From Rhyacophila brunnea (taxonomy: Eukaryota; Arthropoda; Insecta; Trichoptera; Rhyacophilidae), in NCBI GenBank assembly GCA_022495005.1, contig JAGYXB010001412.1, positions 620,001 to 684,000 on the forward strand: DNA of 64,000 nt, read 5' to 3'. Below are positions 45,701 to 56,300 of the stretch, in pieces. The position numbers and the translations under genes are program-made. The notes beneath the pieces were generated by a model that made no database searches, was not told where the DNA came from, and worked only from the letters and a program-made list of their open reading frames with translations. Positions within the stretch are counted from its first letter, which is position 1. Every line of letters starts with the position of its first letter.

Positions 45701-47276
45701 GAAAAAATGTATCTCGATGGAAGCCTGAACATTGGTACAATGCACAGGTTATACCAAGAATTTTGTATGGAGAAAGATATGCCGATTGCAAAAAAAACAT
45801 TTGTATGACACAATTTTTAACACCGCTTTTAACATTGGATTGTTTGTCCCGAAAAAAGACCAATCACTACTACATACTAAAAAAATTAGAAAAGAGGAGC
45901 AATTAGGTACACAAGCATATAAAATAAAATGACGTTACTTCGAGTTTGGTCAAAGTTGCTTGCTTCGATCTGCAAGCTGTTCTCGCGGTGCCTTCCGGAA
46001 ACATTAGTACATAGCTTCTTTTATAAACACCGATTAAATACGTATAATTTTACTATATACGACATAACAAAGAAGCAATGCCACTGTTACTTATAGCATG
46101 AGGGCTTAGGAAAAAGGGGTTCAAACGAAATAAGTAGCTGCTTGTTAGCTTTTTTACAAGTACTTAAACCCATAAAAAAATATTGTATTATATTCGGATA
46201 TTTGTGCAGGTCAACAAAAAAAATAATTTGTTGCTTCCCTATTAATGTACACAGTCAATTCAATAGATGGCATTGAAGAAATCTTCCACACATTTTTGAT
46301 TGTGGATCATACTCAAAATCAAGGTGATGCCATACATGCGTTAATAGAGCTAGAGAAAAAGAGATGTCTAAGAGGCGGACCCATATACATAGCTGTGCAA
46401 TTAGTCCCAATAATACGATTAGCCAAGAAAACTGGTAAACTATATACAATATGTAAAGAAATGGACTACTAAGACTATGATATTATATTATAATCTTAGT
46501 TTGTGATAATGTTGTAATCAAAATGTATGAAAATTTCAAATTTTCAATTAACGATTTTTGGATCGAAAAGCCGATGCGCCGACAAAAAAGGTATTTATTA
46601 TAATTGTCTACATGGAATAAACTGTTTTCATAAAAAAAAAATATAAAAGTTCATGGCTACCTCTGCGGCATAATTACCAGGTAAAGTATAATATTGTTCA
46701 GTAAAATACTAAAAATGTCCTGTAAATATGGCTATCCTAGGACGTTTTTTTTCAGTTAGGTACATACCATATCCTACCTATCTTCAATAGGCACCCTTCG
46801 CCTCTGTTAGGTTATAATGTGCAAAAGGTCTATAACATTTACATTTAAAAAATATTAGTATGGGGCAATGACATTATTCATTGGTATGGGGACTATCTTA
46901 CTTAGAGCAATTCTACAGTTCATAGTAGGTACGTCTTTGATTAAAGTTTAAGAGATCTACCGGCGTTTTAGCAAAACCTTCCATTGCCTACATAATAATA
47001 TAATAAACATCATCTACCTAATTGATTTGCATCAAGTAATTTTTCAGTGTTATTATTTCCTTAGCGTCGTAGCATACAAACACAATGAAATAACAAGTTC
47101 AAAAGTATCAGTCGTAGGTTATCTTTTCGCGATCTTCTTACCATTCTGTTCGCGACGTTGACGGAGTGATCGAAGTTGGGAATTGTTTTCCGAAAAGCCT
47201 CTTGAATGTCACACGCCAAAAAAGCCGTCTTAGAAGTATCGAGGAAGCCAAGCCTCGCTAAATTTCTGGCTGCCAT
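36777..47276 (-). CDS. Isochorismatase domain-containing protein (ISOC1/ISOC2 type)
   Basis: Exons, 5' to 3': 47276-47142, 41380-41171, 39330-39214, 36941-36777. All junctions are phase 0, giving 208 residues, close to the 205 of human ISOC2. The start reads MAARNLARLGFLDTSK. Isochorismatase-fold landmarks are FLACDIQEAF (candidate catalytic Asp23), YVSEQYPKGLGPTSP, the lysines at 84 and 86, FGLE, and TQACIEQTAMDFL with candidate nucleophile Cys119. The end matches the family pattern HPKFKEISKL. Members are cysteine-hydrolase-fold proteins whose animal substrate is not settled, so I assign the family only. Intron 1 (5.8 kb) holds a complete hAT element and a decayed DUF7869-type copy; the later introns hold pogo-like elements and SINEs. 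A poly(A) signal AATAAA lies on the minus strand at 36686-36691. Confidence 0.94.
37149..37862. mobile_element. pogo-type inverted-repeat element (family P2)
   Basis: Ends CAGTACACTCTCAGTAATCC on both sides (right end reversed), flanked by TA (37147-37148, 37863-37864). The repeated internal motif GGCGGATTA occurs near both ends. It is inserted in an older repeat whose halves (about 36990-37140 and 37865-38010) resemble parts of the element at 27085. Confidence 0.88.
38288..38434. repeat. Direct duplication in a GC-rich, LTR-like block
   Basis: A segment starting AGTAGTCTTGCTT and including GGTATACACGGCTTTCCGTG occurs at 38288-38342 and 38379-38434, offset 91 bp. The surrounding block 38060-38480 is far more GC-rich than its neighbours, as in a solo LTR, but no ends or flanking duplication could be fixed. 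Confidence 0.7.
38753..38960 (-). mobile_element. SINE family 1 copy
   Basis: Reverse orientation; B box GGTTCGAATCC and the hairpin tail are intact, the head slightly truncated. In isochorismatase intron 3. A short tail fragment of the family (GTGTGGAGGCCCATATG) lies at about 39133-39150. Confidence 0.85.
40215..40785. mobile_element. pogo/Tigger-type inverted-repeat element (family P1, copy 2)
   Basis: Ends CAGTCGAACTCAGTTATTAC and CAGTCGAACTTGGTTATTAC, flanked by TA (40213-40214, 40786-40787). The body is homologous to 25997-26437 in the opposite orientation, with about 130 bp of extra sequence. It lies in intron 2 of the isochorismatase gene. Confidence 0.9.
41914..45121. mobile_element. 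hAT element with perfect 8-bp target duplication
   Basis: The ends are CAGTGGCGAAGGGTG (left) and CAGTGGCGAAGGCTC (right, reverse complement). Flanking 8-mers are identical: GGAAATAA at 41906-41913 and 45122-45129. The 3208-bp body carries a ZMYM1/ZBED-like transposase on the minus strand. It lies in intron 1 of the isochorismatase gene in the same orientation as that gene. The same terminal sequence occurs on shorter elements at 27085 and 21871 and on a fragment near 46790-46808, so this is probably the parent family of those deletion derivatives. Confidence 0.95.
42275..44428 (-). pseudogene. hAT transposase (TTF zinc finger, DUF4371, hATC), three frameshifts
   Basis: The first 391 codons (44428-43253) start MSSFPTEIGHCC and contain a TTF-type zinc finger (CQLNKLYCWPCMLF, HVTTEKH), then the RNase H-like core with IMIDETPDISRREQL and VAQSYDGAAVMSS (Asp residues) and CHAHILNLV. 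A frame change at the A6 run 43293-43298 leads to LNEIMDRRLPSVASTRW, a second near 42865 to EPPKKRRRNEL, and a third at the A6 run 42747-42752 to the hATC dimerisation end, where LPTTTATAERSFSTLKRV is clear. Each change is a missing single base, two of them in homopolymers. The domain order is full length, so the lesions are few and recent or are assembly errors. Confidence 0.9.
45340..46475 (+). pseudogene. DUF7869-type gene copy 1, decayed
   Basis: Read across frames: AYCFDTNGVQIRVCHFLF (about 45455), GRHGKGGVRELIDDKIKEKI (45585), KKCISMEA with YLDGSLNIGTMHRLYQEF in another frame, KKTF, FNIGLFVPKKDQ (45835), DITKKQCHCYL (46060), and finally 46245-46472 with FLIVDHTQNQGDAIHALIEL, PIYIAVQLVPIIRLAKKTGK and YTICKEMDY. 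The order matches copy 2 at 60660-63954. Several frameshifts and stops separate the blocks. It sits in intron 1 of the isochorismatase gene next to the hAT element. Confidence 0.7.
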
Positions 47277-49688
47277 CGTAAAAATCTTTCAAATTATTAA
47301 ATACAAAATAAAATATTAAATAGTGAATAAGAACGTCAAAGGGAGAAGTTGAACACTTTTTGTTGTCAGCTGTTGTAGTGTTGCCAGTAAGAGGTTTTTA
47401 AATATCCTATAGATGGATACTTTATCATATTATTTCATCATAAAATAATATTCTTCATTATTAATTTTATAACGTCATTATCTGGAAGTTAGGTATATTT
47501 TTCTTACCTTTCAATCTCTGTGCTATTTTTTTTAAACAATAATAAAGTTATATTTATGCTCACTAACCCTTACAATTTTTTTGTTGCAATACGACAAGAT
47601 CGATGTGACGTATCTTTGCAGGTAAATCGGTTAGTGGAGTATTTTTGCAGGTAAATAAAATTAGACTCATGGTTCATCGAAGATTAAATCTACAAGTTTT
47701 GTACATACGTATTATCATAGAAAAAGGTCATGATACAATGAGATTGGACGGTGCTCCACATGCATAGATGTAATCCTTTTTTTTTTCCAAAGTCACAAAC
47801 AAAAATTTCTTTTTTAAAATCAGATATCGAAGCTTGTTTTTTGGGTCTTCTAATCTGTCAATCAAAAATCTTCCATTCAGATTAAGATATAAGCCGCAGA
47901 GCTCACTGGAAATGTCACGACGAGCTGTAAAAGGATATAGGTACGAGGCATTTGCTAAAGCTTCGGCAACATAGGTAGGTGCTTCGCTAGTGCTGAGCTA
48001 GGGGCTATGCTTGTCTACTAAAAACACTTATGCCACATTGCACACTACGTGCTTAGGTACAAATTCATTTGACATTTGGGAGCGCTCAAGTCAACAACGA
48101 TGTCGCTCTCAAAACTAACCAGAAAGCTACTTCTCACAGAGAATTTAAGTTAAAAATTTCGTAAGTCTCAAATTCGAGCTTGTTGGGTGCATAATGTCAA
48201 TTCATCCCATGCGTCATTATTAGGGAGCAGATTTATATGCAACAAAAAACATGATTATATGCATGCACATAATATGCACTTAAAATCATTATAATATGCA
48301 CTAAAACCGAATACATATGGAGTTAAAAATTGACATTTTTAAGGAAAAAATTGTAAATATCCACTTCACCCAATATCACTGATAAAAATCAAATATCAAA
48401 TTAATAGTCATAATCAATATAATACAATAACAAAAAAACACAAATAATTGAATAAGAAATTAAAAAAAAAAGAATAATTTATTTCCTTCCAAGCTCAATA
48501 TCAAACCAAACCTAACCTAATGAAATGTTATGAAACCTTACCGGTCAAATTCAAACCTAACCTGACCAAATCAAACATAACCTCATCAAATCAAACCTAA
48601 TCTAGGAACCCATTATTATTTTACCTAACTATCATAATAATTAAGAGGTGATATTATTTTAGTTTATTTTTCTATTGATAATTATAGAATAATAATTGGA
48701 CTCCTAAGTGAATTACGGAGAATTACAGCGACTTGCTGTTATCAACGAGATCTTGTTGTCGGCAGTAGTTTAATAATTAACTATATTGAAAGTAACTTTG
48801 ACGATTTTCGACGTGTAATATGGACTGTTATCTTAGATGCTAGTGTTCTGGCCGAAAATAGCCCACCACAATCGAACATCAAAATGTCCACTTTTATCTT
48901 CGGACTATAGGTGACACAATAAAAATAACCAGCACGTTTGTTCGCCGGGGGACTCACTAGGTGACTAATAATCACGTAGCAAGGCGCGAATAGTGTCGTG
49001 TCCGTCCGTTCGCTAGGATATGTCACCTAGCACGTAGCCACCAAGCAAGGCACCTACCTATGTGGCCTTAGCCTAAGCGTTTTTTGTCAAAATTATAGTA
49101 CGGAAAACCATTCACTTTGGATCTTTTTGTATTGCAACAGATACAGAACTGCATACCCTTACAAATCTTTCTCATAGGTGTAAAACATTTTGGGTTGAAT
49201 TTGGTTGAACACCAAAATGAAACATGAAAAGGGAAGGAAGACAAAAATAGACAGTACTTAGTCAACATTAAAATATATTTTATTATCAATACTCTGTTTA
49301 TATAATTATGTATTACTATTGTATCAATGGATATTAAACACTTTCGCAGGGCTGCACCAAGCAGGGGTGTTAGGGGCGCGTAGCATCCAGGCATTTGGAT
49401 TACGGGAACAGCAAAAAATACCCGAAAAAATATTTTTAAATTAATAACACTATTTAAGAAATAAAAACACTAAATGTATTAAATACATAATATATTCCTA
49501 TTAAGGAGTCCTTAATCTCCAATCTATGCATCACAGTTATATTTTAAATAATACTGGTAAGCATTTTCTCAAAGTCTCAATAGAATAATAGGGCCATAAA
49601 ACATTCCTGCAAAAATGTAATTTTGTATATAGTAGGGTAAAAGGCATCAGGAACTGAGTCATAAAGTTGTTAAATTTGAATGGTCAAC
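47277..49688. other. Spacer between the isochorismatase 5' end and the zinc finger 3' end
   Basis: No gene is supported. It should contain the isochorismatase promoter just above 47276; I see no clear TATA box there. Degenerate AACCTAACCT runs occur at 48500-48610, and the 48720-48900 repeat follows. Confidence 0.6.
48720..48900. repeat. Second copy of the 11000-11170 repeat
   Basis: ATTACAGCGACTTGCTGTTA, CGAGATCTTGTTGT and AATCGAACATCAAAATG follow the same order as at 11000-11170. It lies in the spacer between the isochorismatase gene and the zinc finger gene. Confidence 0.75.
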
Positions 49689-49694
49689 TTTATT
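49689..49694 (-). promoter_or_regulatory. Poly(A) signal of the zinc finger gene
   Basis: A canonical AATAAA on the minus strand, 186 bases past the stop codon; the nearest good candidate. Confidence 0.4.
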
Positions 49695-49879
49695 TCCATG
49701 TATAGTAGAAAATGTTACAATTGTGCATGAAGGGAAATTATATGTAGGCATCCCCGAGCGGTAACCACCCTTTCTTGGCACAGTCCTGCATTTATGTATC
49801 ATCATCAGCCTGAATAAATCCACAGATTTCCTTCTCATCGGTCTTATCGATTGCATTACATGTAAGTATACACATCTCA

Positions 49880-50396
49880 TTATTGGTTTGAAAAAAACAT
49901 GCTCGATGCAGCATTTCCGAGGAAATCGTTAAGAATTGGGCGTTTACACTGGAGTGCCGGCGGCTTTTTATTTTTCTCTTTCGGCTGATGATGAGAGGCG
50001 ATGTGGTTCTTCAAAGAACATTTGTAAGTAAACCCTTGGCCGCATTCAACACAGACGAACCTCTTAACATCGGAATGGATCAACTTGTGGGCATCGAGAG
50101 TGTATTTCTTCAGATACGATTTTCCGCACACTTGGCATGGGAACTTCCTGATGCCGTTGTGTGACAACTTATGCTTTATCAGGCCATTCTGACAGAAGAA
50201 GCTCTTGCCGCAAACATCACAGACAGAAGTTCTCACCTTTTCGTGGACCCGTTTAATATGCTTCTTTAAGCCGAAGAGTGTGAGGATAACGCCGCAAAAC
50301 TCACATTTGAAATCATCCTCCGTTTTGTGGTGCACTTCCATTAAATGTTTCTTCATGATACTGTGCGACTTCATAATTTCTCCGCAATACTTACAT
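49880..50396 (-). CDS. Zinc finger gene, last exon: fingers 4-8
   Basis: This exon encodes CKYCGEIMK...HLMEVH, CEFCGVIL...HIKRVH, CDVCGKSFF...HKLSH, CQVCGKSYL...HKLIH and CVECGQGFT...HIASHH, five consecutive C2H2 fingers. A 35-residue basic and polar tail follows, ending at TAA (49880-49882). The acceptor at 50397-50398 joins in phase to the donor at 53643 through the split arginine codon before CKYCG. A poly(A) signal AATAAA lies on the minus strand at 49689-49694. Confidence 0.93.
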
Positions 50397-53300
50397 CTGT
50401 GAAATGAATCAAAAATAATAGATATTAGCAAAAAGAGTCAGAGGCTGTCCGTGAAACAGTCGTATTTATACGCATGCATCATGACTGATTGACTGATGAC
50501 GGCTAAAAACTACGCTTCCATTTAGCCAATTTTGCAAACGCTATGAAAACAGAGTCAGATGGTAATTTGTGAACACTATGAAAACAGTAGCGAGTCAGAC
50601 GGTATATAGTAAACGCTCTGAAGACAGAAGCAAGTGCGGGCATTATTCGTGAATGCGTTCGATGAGAATTTTTGTTATTCGTGAGTCAAATGACCTAGTC
50701 TATAACGAGATATGACATGTAATTGATGCGAAGACTTACGTTCAAATTTAAGTGACTCGTATATCATGACTAGTGTAATACATGATTACGTTGTCTTTAA
50801 AGTAGTTAAACGTTCTTACTATCCCGAGGAAGGTCTCCATTCCTCAGATGATGGATACGATAGGTCACAGACATTTTTTTTATTATCAAAACGGGCATAA
50901 TAGCACCCATGAGAATTAAAGAGAAACTTTTTTTACTAAAACTGACCTGCGAAAAATATAGAATTAGAAAAAAATCTATTAGGTGAGGTTAAATCAAATC
51001 AATACATATAAGGTTTTTCGGTTCTAGTCGGTTATGTGGAATACAGCGGCAAACACATTTTGAAAATACCCTATATATTGGATTATTTGTTAGTTTGGGT
51101 CAGTTTGGATTAGTTTGGGTTAGTTTGAGTTAGGTGAGGTTAGGTTAGTGACATGGCCATGAAATGCACGCCTTCAGCCGGCATTTCTTGCGACGATTTT
51201 GTGACGTCACAACTTTTCAGTCCGATCGTAAATATCGATTTTTGTATGAAATTGCGCGGCCTACCTCTAAACGAAGCTATAATGAACATGTAATGAGTCC
51301 CGTAGCACAGTCTAAGCGACTTACAGCCACTCAGAGTGAACTATGGATGAATTTCTTTCAGGTAGACCAAACGGTCTTGTAAGAAAAACGTGAGTAATTA
51401 AAATGTCTAGAATTAAGCTTAAAAAATAAATAATAATATGTAAACGACTTATGTGATATCATTAGCTAAATGTTGTAAACAAATGTCAATTCATAACTAA
51501 TCCAATTTTGAATTATATAAAATCAAATTTTATTTACGTGAAAGGATTTGAAATTTTGTTGCGGTGTATTTGCCGCTGAACATTGTAAAATATTTTAAGC
51601 AAATAAAATATGATATCAGATAATGTCGTAATTAAAATCTAATGATTGAACATTGCAAGTACTAGCTGTGCACACTAAATTTAAATAATAAATTAATGTT
51701 ATTAATTATAACAAAGTACGTACGAGTTTAGTACCTAGTTTTGTAAAAAGTAGATAAAGGAATTTCAAGAATCAAAATTCAAATAATGTAAGTCCGAGGA
51801 CATTATTATTTTGTTAATTTACACATAAAAATTATTTCTTAGATCTGTCAATTAAGCCCTAAAGATCATTTTCAAATTGTAAAAAGTTACCCTAAACAGG
51901 GAAATTTCAAACCTTATAAATCAATACTTGTCGTAGGAATCTTACTTAGATCTAAAACTTTATCTCAAGTTTAAAGTACCTCATAAATGTAATTATATAA
52001 ATTTTAATCGTACCTACCCCGTATCGTAGTGGAGTAAAACCGGTGCGGAAGATACGGGTATAAAGGAAAAGACGGAATTGAATTTTGACTCATTCCTTTT
52101 ACTATGATATGGTCGAACAGTTGATTCTGTTATTCGTATTAACAATACGCATCATTTTGAACCGATAATTTTTCAATTTTCATTATTATAATCCTGATAA
52201 ATGAATCAGAAGATATTTAGTCAATCTATGACAAAAGTACCAGAGGGACTTTTGCGATTATTACGAAAGTTGTTTCACCTATAGATACATATAGGCCGCT
52301 TGTTTTTACCTAATTAAAGATTCATAATTTTCCGGAAAAGCCGGGAAATAAACTGCTTTTCTGTAATTGGTCCAAGGACCTGGCTCTTGGTCTGATGGAG
52401 GACAAGTATTTGAACCCTTACGCATAAACATAATTTCTTAATCAAAATTATGAACAATTCTTTAGATAATCGATGAAAACATAAATTTAGAGTGGGGGAA
52501 TTTTGCATCTGTGACGTCAATTTTAGGGGGGACCCCTTCTGAAGGGTATAAAAAGACGTGTTTTTCTATACAAAGTCAGTCGTCGATCTTCAATACTAGA
52601 GTTAAGTTCTCTGAACCTGTGTCGCTGCCGAATAAAAACACAGTAAAATCGCGTAGTTTGAAAATTTATCAGGGAAATTTTCACGTGATAATAGCGTAGC
52701 GTCATCACTCATTGTGACGTAGAACGCGTCGACGGAAAATATTCATAGTAAACGAATACGTCATTAAGTACCGTGTTATAGGTACTTCGCGAAGCTTCTA
52801 TAAATGGAACATGGTTTCCCAAACTTTATAGTCGGCGACTCATTAATATATAAGTGTGCAGCTATACATTTAAATAAATATAAAAATAATTACGATTAGT
52901 TTTTATATTATAAATTAATTAAATAAGTTTATAAAATAATTATAATAATTATTTAAAGATAAAATATAATGTTAAATTGTTTATAAATGTTAACTATAAT
53001 AAATTGATCTATAGAAAGATAATTTAATAAATATTTAAAACTGTGTTACTAAGGAGTTTTATTTTGAAATAACTTTGCGATCTTTTTCACGGAGAAATAA
53101 TCCGATATAAAAACCAAGTGACAGCCGATCAGCTGTCTTTGACATTTCATGCATATGGTTACGAAATAGAATTAAATTGGAGGTTAATAAAGTAATTAAA
53201 GATCCCGGTGTCAACCTATTACTAGGTGGCGATTCTTTTTGGACAATTAAATAAATAATATTGTTACGGTGTTTCATAGTGTCGAACAGAACTTTAGTTG

Positions 53301-56300
53301 ACTACTCCCTCCTATTTAAGGCTGAGCTAGCTTAAGCAAAGGTTCTCAACCAGGTCTAAGGGCAGGACCGGTTGAGGGTATAACGCCTTTGTGGTAATAT
53401 CAGCACCGGGGTAACGTCATTAGGTTAACCTAACAAATAATCCAGTATATCGGCTATTTTCAAAATGTGTTTGTCACTGTATTCCGCATAACTGACTTGT
53501 ACCGGTTTTTCTTCTTGCAAAACTAGTGATGCCAAATCTTTCCATTCCCGATAGCTGTAATAGATAATAATATCATCCTGACAGGTTTCACGGTAACCAA
53601 TAGATATCTTCAACTACTGGTGAACAGCATTCGTCATAGTTACCTAATTCCTCTTGGTTTATTTCTATGCATACTCCACACATGTCCATTTCTTAACTTC
53701 TCAGTATTGTGAACTTTGGGGCATTTCGGACAAGTGAACTCATAGTCGGGAAAGTGTTTGTCTCGGTGTTTCAAAAGTTTTGCCACGTTTCGGAAAGCAC
53801 TACCGCATTTGTCACAAATAAGATCCGGAAGATGAACATTGAAGTGCCTTTTTAAGTGATTATGGTCATCACAATTCAGATCGCATACACTAGAAAGAAA
53901 TAATATGTATGCTATATTATTTAAGAAGAAAAAAATAAAAGGAAAAAAAGAACAAATATCAGAGAATGAGGAATATGCATCATGATTGGTCCCAGCTTCT
54001 TAAAATTACTCTCTTCACCAGTCCCTATCTATAGTGACCCTTTTCCAGTTTCTCTCGATCACTTCACAGATCTTCTGAGCGAGATCTAGTGTGCCGCAAG
54101 ATATTGTTGCATACTGGATGATTGAAAGATTTAAATCAACCAGACACACCTCCGTGGGCAGAAGGTGTATCTTGTGTATATTGAGTCTTGAATATACAAT
54201 AATTTAGCCTTCAACCCTCGATCAAGTTGGGATCATTCAAACATTCCAATCAGTTGACAAAAGAAAGGTCTCTGCCAGGGAAACAGGAAGAATTTCAATA
54301 TATTATATTACATTTTATATGAAAATAAGAACATACCTGCATTTAGTTTTGTTGGGGTTCAAATAGAAATACAAGGTGTTTGAATCCAATGTAATTTTGA
54401 TCGGTGATTCGACTTCAGTTACGTTGCCATTTTCAGTTTTCAGCATCTTACTGGAAAACAAAACAACAGGATAATTGAATTGTTTTATTTAACATTAATC
54501 GGGCAAAAGGATAATAATATTATTGTTTCAGTTTTTTAAGTAATTTTTTTTAAAGCGTGGCACTGAAATTTTGCAGAGTGAATTTGGCTGATATGTAATA
54601 AAAATCATCATAGCTGATTCTAAAATCGAAAAACGCCCACAATCTGCCTCGAACTAGCAACCTAGTCTAATGTTTCCCAACAGCTGGTCCGCAGAAACTT
54701 TCGGTCGGTCCGAAAATAGTTGTCCCCAATTTTAAAATGCAAATGTCAAAAATTCCAAGCAAATTCTAATTCAAAAAAAGTAATCCTTTCATGGAAGATG
54801 TCGATAACACTTTAAACTATTCCAAAAAAAATTGTGCATGTACTTACTTGCATTGCTGCTGAAAGGCACGGTAAATCCTTCTTTTTTCATTCCACTGTTG
54901 GCTGCAAAGGACATAGAAATAAAATTAATATTTTAATTTAGTTTTATGGTTTAGGAAAATCACAGAATACAAATAATAAATACGAAAATAATTTAGCCCT
55001 GTCTGAGATGATAGCATTTCAATATAAATAATTTGAAAACATCTCATGCCTATGCACACTAGAAAAAATCATTTTGTAGAAAAAAATACGACACCCGACG
55101 GGACTTGAACCTGTATCTGCAGGATTTGCGCCAGTATGCCTTTACAATTAAGCTACGGGCATCTTACTAAAATATGACGATTTAAACTAGTAGTTCTTAC
55201 ATGAAATGCTTATAAAATTGCGTTATAATGTTGGCTATCGGTTTTAGTATATTAAATTAAGGTAGGTATCAATTAATTCCTTAATTACTAACCGATGTCG
55301 CGTATGAATAGTATGTATGTAGTACATTGCAGTTTGGACATAAATATTGAGCATAACATGTAGGGCAATGGTTTCTAAAGGAGCTATGAGATGCTAACAT
55401 AACCTGGAAAGATGCCACAAGACTAGCGAGCCACAGGGATTCTTGGAAGCACCGCATAGTGTCCATATGCTCTAAGAAGCGGATGTGGACAAAAAAACAG
55501 CCAACACACGAATGTTAAGTTCAGTTACAATCATTAATATTTTGTGTCATACTTACATTGTTTTGTTATCACATTGAACAAGATCGATGGATAAAATTTT
55601 TTCCTCTTCACATTTTGGAATTATGTTGACCTTAGATTTGCCATTTAATCTGAAAAATAAAAAAAAGGTTTCGTAAATTGCCCGTGACAAGACCAGTCAA
55701 ACCAGCCAGTCAATAATCGATATGTCAAAAAAATTTCAATCAGGATTACGAATTCTATGGAACCATCCCAAGAACATCAGCAGAAAAGCCTTGTCCAACG
55801 ATATAGGTACAGGTGCAGTTAGTATTCAAATGAAAAATCACAACAGGCAGAACATTTTAGTATCTATTTCCCCTTTGCCCCTGTATCCACATCTCGGGTT
55901 GCCTCTACCCAACTGCTAGCTTCCCGACCGTCAGCATCACTTAAAGAATTGAGGCCCTGCTCCTCTCTGTCTAAGGGTGATTCACCATGATTCAAATTAC
56001 CCACCCTATATTCTGAGAAAGAAAAAGCTGAGGCAGGCCACCAAATTCTATCCCTCGCTGAAGAATGTTTAAGAAGGATCCCAAAAGATAGTAATCCAGC
56101 CGGCGGATACATCCGTCGAGCAAGTGCTCAATCAACTGTATGTTGAAAGAGTTTCCTCGTGTCTCTCACATCATAGCATCAAGTAAAATAGTTTGCATGC
56201 CAAAGCCCTTTAAACGGGGTCTCGATAAAGCATTTAGAAAACAAAGGTATACATAATAAAATAGTAAATTATTCACATCGTTTGGTCATTATCTTTAGGT

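Noticed and set aside
55864..56112. 82-codon open frame on the minus strand in zinc finger intron 3
   Set aside because: It shows no recognisable domain, does not fit the phase of the neighbouring exons, and lies between exons 3 and 4 that already join well.
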